NCBI RefSeq assembly: GCF_943193175.1
Contig: NZ_CALPDF010000050.1
Coordinates: 1 to 32,792 of the forward strand
Direction: 5' to 3'
Length of the DNA: 32,792 nucleotides
DNA from: Neobacillus muris
GTDB taxonomy: Bacteria; Bacillota; Bacilli; Bacillales; Cytobacillaceae
Made by a program: the position numbers and the translations under genes. Below, piece by piece: positions 30,272-32,792 of this stretch (position 1 is its first letter; each line of letters starts with the position of its first letter). The notes beneath the pieces were generated by a model. That model ran no database searches. It saw only the letters and a list, made by a program, of their open reading frames with translations, and was not told where the DNA came from.

Positions 30272-32278
30272 TTATACAAACCCTAACAGTTTACCGCCTT
30301 GATAAATGATAAAAGATAGAAGGTAAGCTATCACCAATGGATACCCAAGGGCAAAGGCCGTCCATCTTTTCGAGCCTGTTTCCTTATAAATTGTTGCGGT
30401 GGTTGCTAAACACGGAATATATAATAAGATAAATACCATGAAGCTAAAAGCAGCAAGCGGTGTGTAGTAACTCGCCAATAGCCCTTGCAGACTTGAACTC
30501 TTTGGAACGAAGTAAATGATATTCATCGTAGAAATGATGGACTCTTTAGCAAGGAAACCAGTAATCAGCGAAGCCGCAGCCTGCCAGGTACCAAAGCCTA
30601 TCGGTGTTAAGACAGGGGCAAGCACTCCGCCAATTGCCGCCATAAAGCTGTGGTCCATATTGACTTTTACCCCTCCAGGACCGGCATAGGATAATAACCA
30701 GATAAACACAGAACCTGCAAAAATAAAGGTACCCGCCTTCCTGACAAATCCTTTCCCTTTATCCCAAGTGCTTCTCCATAAAGACTGAAACTGCGGAAGC
30801 CGGTATGGCGGCAGTTCAATGACAAATAAAGAGGTTTCTGATTTTAACAGGGTGGAAGAAAATACTTTTGCCAATACTAGTGCTACTACAATCCCTAGGA
30901 CATACAAGCTTAACACAATAAATGCCTTATGGCCGACAAAAAATGCCCCGACAAATAACGCATAAACTGGAAGCCGTGCTGAACAAGACATTAATGGTGT
31001 CAGCAAAATCGTTAAAAGCCGTTCACGCGGGGTTTCGATTGTTCTTGCTGCCATTATTCCCGGAACATTGCAGCCAAATCCAATCATCATTGGAATAAAA
31101 GCTTTGCCGTTTAACCCAACTGATTCCATAATGCGGTCCATAACCAACGCCACACGAGCCATATACCCAGAATCCTCTAACAGAGAAATAAAGAAGAATA
31201 AAATAAATATTTGCGGCACAAACACTAAAACCCCGCCCACGCCTGCTACTAGCCCTTCAATGACCAGTGCATGAATAAATTCTGAAGCCCCCGCATATGC
31301 TAAAGCTGCTTCAAACCAGGAAGTAACCGGGCCGGTCAGCAGCGCATCCAAGGCATCAGATAATGGAGTTCCAAGCCAATCGAACGTTAGCATAAACATC
31401 AAATACATAAAGAATAGAAAGATCGGCATTCCTAAATACTTATTCGTGACAATGTGGTCAACTTTATCAGTGAGCGGAACAACTGCATCCTTTTTGACGG
31501 CTGCAATGGAAGTAATCGCTTCAATGGTTTCTTTCCTTTTTTGATAGATGAAGCTGGCAGTTGTTTTACTGTTATAATTTAGTTTTAGAGCTGCCTCCAA
31601 ATTTAAGGCAATGGTCCTAAGCTTCTCTGCATCTGAAATTTGATGAAGGTAATTTCTTACGTATTCATTTCCTTCAAAATATTGAACCGCAAGAAACCGA
31701 GGGGAATGTTCAGTACGGCCTTCGAGCTCATGTGATAGTTCGGCGATTGCCAATTCCATCTCATTTCCATATGCCACCGGGTTTCCGCTTTGAGGCTGGC
31801 TTGATTTTGTGGAAATCACATCAACCAACTTATCACAGCCTTTGCCGCTCCGGGCCACAACAGGCACAACGGGAACACCCAGTTTTTCAGAAAGCTTGCG
31901 GGCATCAATTTGAATCCCGCGCCTGCCGGCAACATCCATCATATTTAAACCAATCAACATGGGCTTCCCAAACTCAAGCAATTGCAGGGTCAAGTGCAGA
32001 TTGCGATCCAATTGGGACGCATCGAGTATATTTAGCAGCCGGTCCACCGTTTCATTTAGAAAAAAGGAAGTCACCACTCCCTCATCCCTAGATAGCGGAT
32101 TAAGGGTGTACACTCCTGGCAGATCAATTAATCTGCCAATATTATTTTTGAAAATACCGACTTTTTTCTCTACTGTTACACCGCTCCAGTTGCCAACGTA
32201 CTCATATGAGCCTGTAAGGTTATTAAATAATGAGGTTTTTCCTGTGTTTGGATTGCCAATTAAAGCGATTTCCATCAT
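30272..32278 (-). CDS. feoB: ferrous iron transporter FeoB
   Basis: A 668-residue protein. The N-terminal G domain carries G1 GNPNTGKTS (8-16), G3 DLPG and G4 NMMD, then a helical GDI-like spacer (to about 250) and a polytopic membrane domain with two Gate-type repeats, including MIGFGCNVPGIMAARTIE and LLTPLMSCSARLPVYALF, each with the conserved Cys. FeoB moves Fe(II) across the membrane with nucleotide-dependent control. The start is ATG 32278, which overlaps the feoA stop (ATGA); the adjacent ATG 32275 is also possible. Middle gene of feoA-feoB-Cys-rich protein. Confidence 0.95.
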   Translation of the reverse strand: MMEIALIGNPNTGKTSLFNNLTGSYEYVGNWSGVTVEKKVGIFKNNIGRLIDLPGVYTLNPLSRDEGVVTSFFLNETVDRLLNILDASQLDRNLHLTLQLLEFGKPMLIGLNMMDVAGRRGIQIDARKLSEKLGVPVVPVVARSGKGCDKLVDVISTKSSQPQSGNPVAYGNEMELAIAELSHELEGRTEHSPRFLAVQYFEGNEYVRNYLHQISDAEKLRTIALNLEAALKLNYNSKTTASFIYQKRKETIEAITSIAAVKKDAVVPLTDKVDHIVTNKYLGMPIFLFFMYLMFMLTFDWLGTPLSDALDALLTGPVTSWFEAALAYAGASEFIHALVIEGLVAGVGGVLVFVPQIFILFFFISLLEDSGYMARVALVMDRIMESVGLNGKAFIPMMIGFGCNVPGIMAARTIETPRERLLTILLTPLMSCSARLPVYALFVGAFFVGHKAFIVLSLYVLGIVVALVLAKVFSSTLLKSETSLFVIELPPYRLPQFQSLWRSTWDKGKGFVRKAGTFIFAGSVFIWLLSYAGPGGVKVNMDHSFMAAIGGVLAPVLTPIGFGTWQAAASLITGFLAKESIISTMNIIYFVPKSSSLQGLLASYYTPLAAFSFMVFILLYIPCLATTATIYKETGSKRWTAFALGYPLVIAYLLSFIIYQGGKLLGFV

Positions 32279-32499
32279 ACTTTCACCACTTCCACTTGAA
32301 CTGCTTCTTTGCGGCGGATTCCAACACATTGCCCGCATGATTCAATCATGATCGGACCCCCAAATGGCATTACACATTTGACACATACTTCTGAACCTTC
32401 CGTAATCCCAAGATCAAGTAAACGCCTTTGAACAAGATGGCTTACATTGGAAATATCGATTATTTTTCCTTTTTCGCCTGCTTTTAACGAACCAAACAT
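32275..32499 (-). CDS. feoA: FeoA-domain protein
   Basis: A 74-residue SH3-like beta-barrel of the FeoA family: LKAGEKGKIIDI, RRLLDLGITEGSEV, and CVGIRRKEAVQVEV. FeoA is cytoplasmic and needed for FeoB activity, probably by contact. It contains two Cys in the middle (CVKC). Site AAAGGGTGAT precedes the start. First gene of the operon, four bases overlapping feoB, with a Fur box upstream. Confidence 0.93.
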   Translation of the reverse strand: MFGSLKAGEKGKIIDISNVSHLVQRRLLDLGITEGSEVCVKCVMPFGGPIMIESCGQCVGIRRKEAVQVEVVKV

Positions 32500-32525
32500 G
32501 CCTGATCACCCTTTTTTATGTTAAC

Positions 32526-32540
32526 TGAGAATGATTCTCT
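32526..32540 (-). promoter_or_regulatory. Fur box of the feo operon
   Basis: TGAGAATGATTCTCT matches the 7-1-7 Fur operator TGATAATnATTATCA in 11 of 14 defined positions and is itself nearly palindromic. It lies 27 bases upstream of feoA. Iron-dependent repression is the expected outcome. On the minus strand a TGGTAAAAT extended -10 lies about 15 bases farther upstream (32557-32565), so the box would sit near or just past the start point. Confidence 0.75.
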
Positions 32541-32612
32541 TTCTTATACAAACATTTTACCACCTAATTTGAGTGTCAAAGTCACGATTTTATGACAAAA
32601 TAACGAAAAAAA

Positions 32613-32629
32613 GAAAGCCCGAGGCTTTC
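32613..32629 (-). terminator. terminator for minus-strand transcription from beyond the right edge
   Basis: Perfect seven-base stem gaaagcc/ggctttc with a three-base loop and seven T on the minus strand. No gene ends here inside the window, so it probably protects the feo promoter from transcription entering from the right. Confidence 0.7.
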
Positions 32630-32633
32630 TCAG

Positions 32634-32660
32634 GCTGTCGAAAAACCTTCGACAGCTTTT
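32634..32660 (+). terminator. plus-strand terminator upstream of feo
   Basis: Perfect nine-base stem gctgtcgaa/ttcgacagc with a five-base loop followed by TTTTATTTTAT. No plus-strand gene precedes it. With the neighbouring minus-strand terminator it forms a back-to-back pair. Confidence 0.65.
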
Positions 32661-32730
32661 ATTTTATCTTTATTCTTTATTAATTCACCGCGTTAATACG
32701 GTATAATATTATTAGTAGTTGTCTATGCGA

Positions 32731-32792
32731 ATTGTCGGTTGATTTGCGCTCCAGGCGCTTCGCTTTCCGCGGGCGTGCCGGGGAGCTTCCTC
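32731..32792. repeat. edge of a GC-rich Bacillaceae intergenic repeat
   Basis: From about 32731 the sequence (GTCGGTTGATTTGCGCTCCAG followed by a GC-rich run with CGCTTTCCGCGGGCG) changes abruptly from A/T-rich to GC-rich. I recognise it as a repeat found many times between genes in Bacillaceae genomes. It runs off the window, so its far end and exact left boundary are unknown. A TATAAT (32702-32707) lies just before it. Confidence 0.55.

Noticed and set aside
32551..32580. TTGACA as the -35 of the feo promoter
   Set aside because: The spacing to TAAAAT is 14 bases, too short for sigma-A; the extended -10 alone is retained as a weaker suggestion.
1..32792. CRISPR array, prophage, transposase, rRNA or tRNA genes
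   Set aside because: No regularly spaced identical repeats, no phage or transposase motifs, and no RNA gene folds were seen on either strand.

Overview
The window reads as chromosome of a low-GC, endospore-forming Bacillaceae species. The evidence is strong AGGAGG-type ribosome binding sites, several TTG/GTG starts, a gene for an alpha/beta-type small acid-soluble spore protein (SASP), YjcZ, YhaL and YheC/YheD spore-associated families, and gene order close to the ecs-yha-yhe region of Bacillus subtilis. All names rest on protein motifs and remembered similarity; no search was run.

Layout. 1-3733 (mostly minus): a PAP2 phosphatase and the ecsA-ecsB-ecsC ABC exporter operon. 3733-4260: a gene-free stretch with three degenerate repeats and a terminator that closes no visible gene. 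4260-5348 (plus): hit, then the tryptophan transporter trpP, whose leader carries a phased series of NAG triplets (a TRAP site) running into its start codon. 5411-8830: small membrane proteins, the transition-state regulator scoC (frameshifted at a run of ten T), yhaI, a YjcZ-type peptide, prsA and yhaL. 8838-16311 (minus): yhaO-yhaN-yhaM (SbcD-like and SbcC-like proteins plus a 3'-5' exoribonuclease) and the NatAB-like exporter yhaQ-yhaP. 16434-20683: yhzD (plus), then, all on minus, the crotonase yhaR, hemZ, the HAD-fold yhaX and yheA.

20759-25962 (plus) is the most unusual part. Four tandem ATP-grasp genes of the YheC/YheD family alternate long-short-long-short, are translationally coupled, lie behind a sigma-K-like promoter, and are followed by yheE. 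B. subtilis is known for one long and one short copy. 26037-28518: a PucR/CdaR-type regulator (YxkF-like), msmX behind a cre site, and a zinc-ribbon protein. 28904-30000: the SASP gene, an unlisted 27-residue membrane peptide with its own terminator, and an XRE-type regulator. 30059-32540 (minus): feoA-feoB plus an unlisted 51-residue Cys-rich FeoB-associated protein, behind a Fur box. The right edge enters a GC-rich repeat of a kind common between Bacillaceae genes.

How it fits together: many genes belong to transition-state and sporulation physiology (scoC, prsA, ecs, the yheCD cluster, SASP, yhaL). The rest are housekeeping transport (TrpP, MsmX, FeoAB, NatAB-like), nucleic-acid processing (YhaMNO) and haem synthesis (HemZ). 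Nothing indicates a prophage, plasmid, CRISPR array, rRNA or tRNA.
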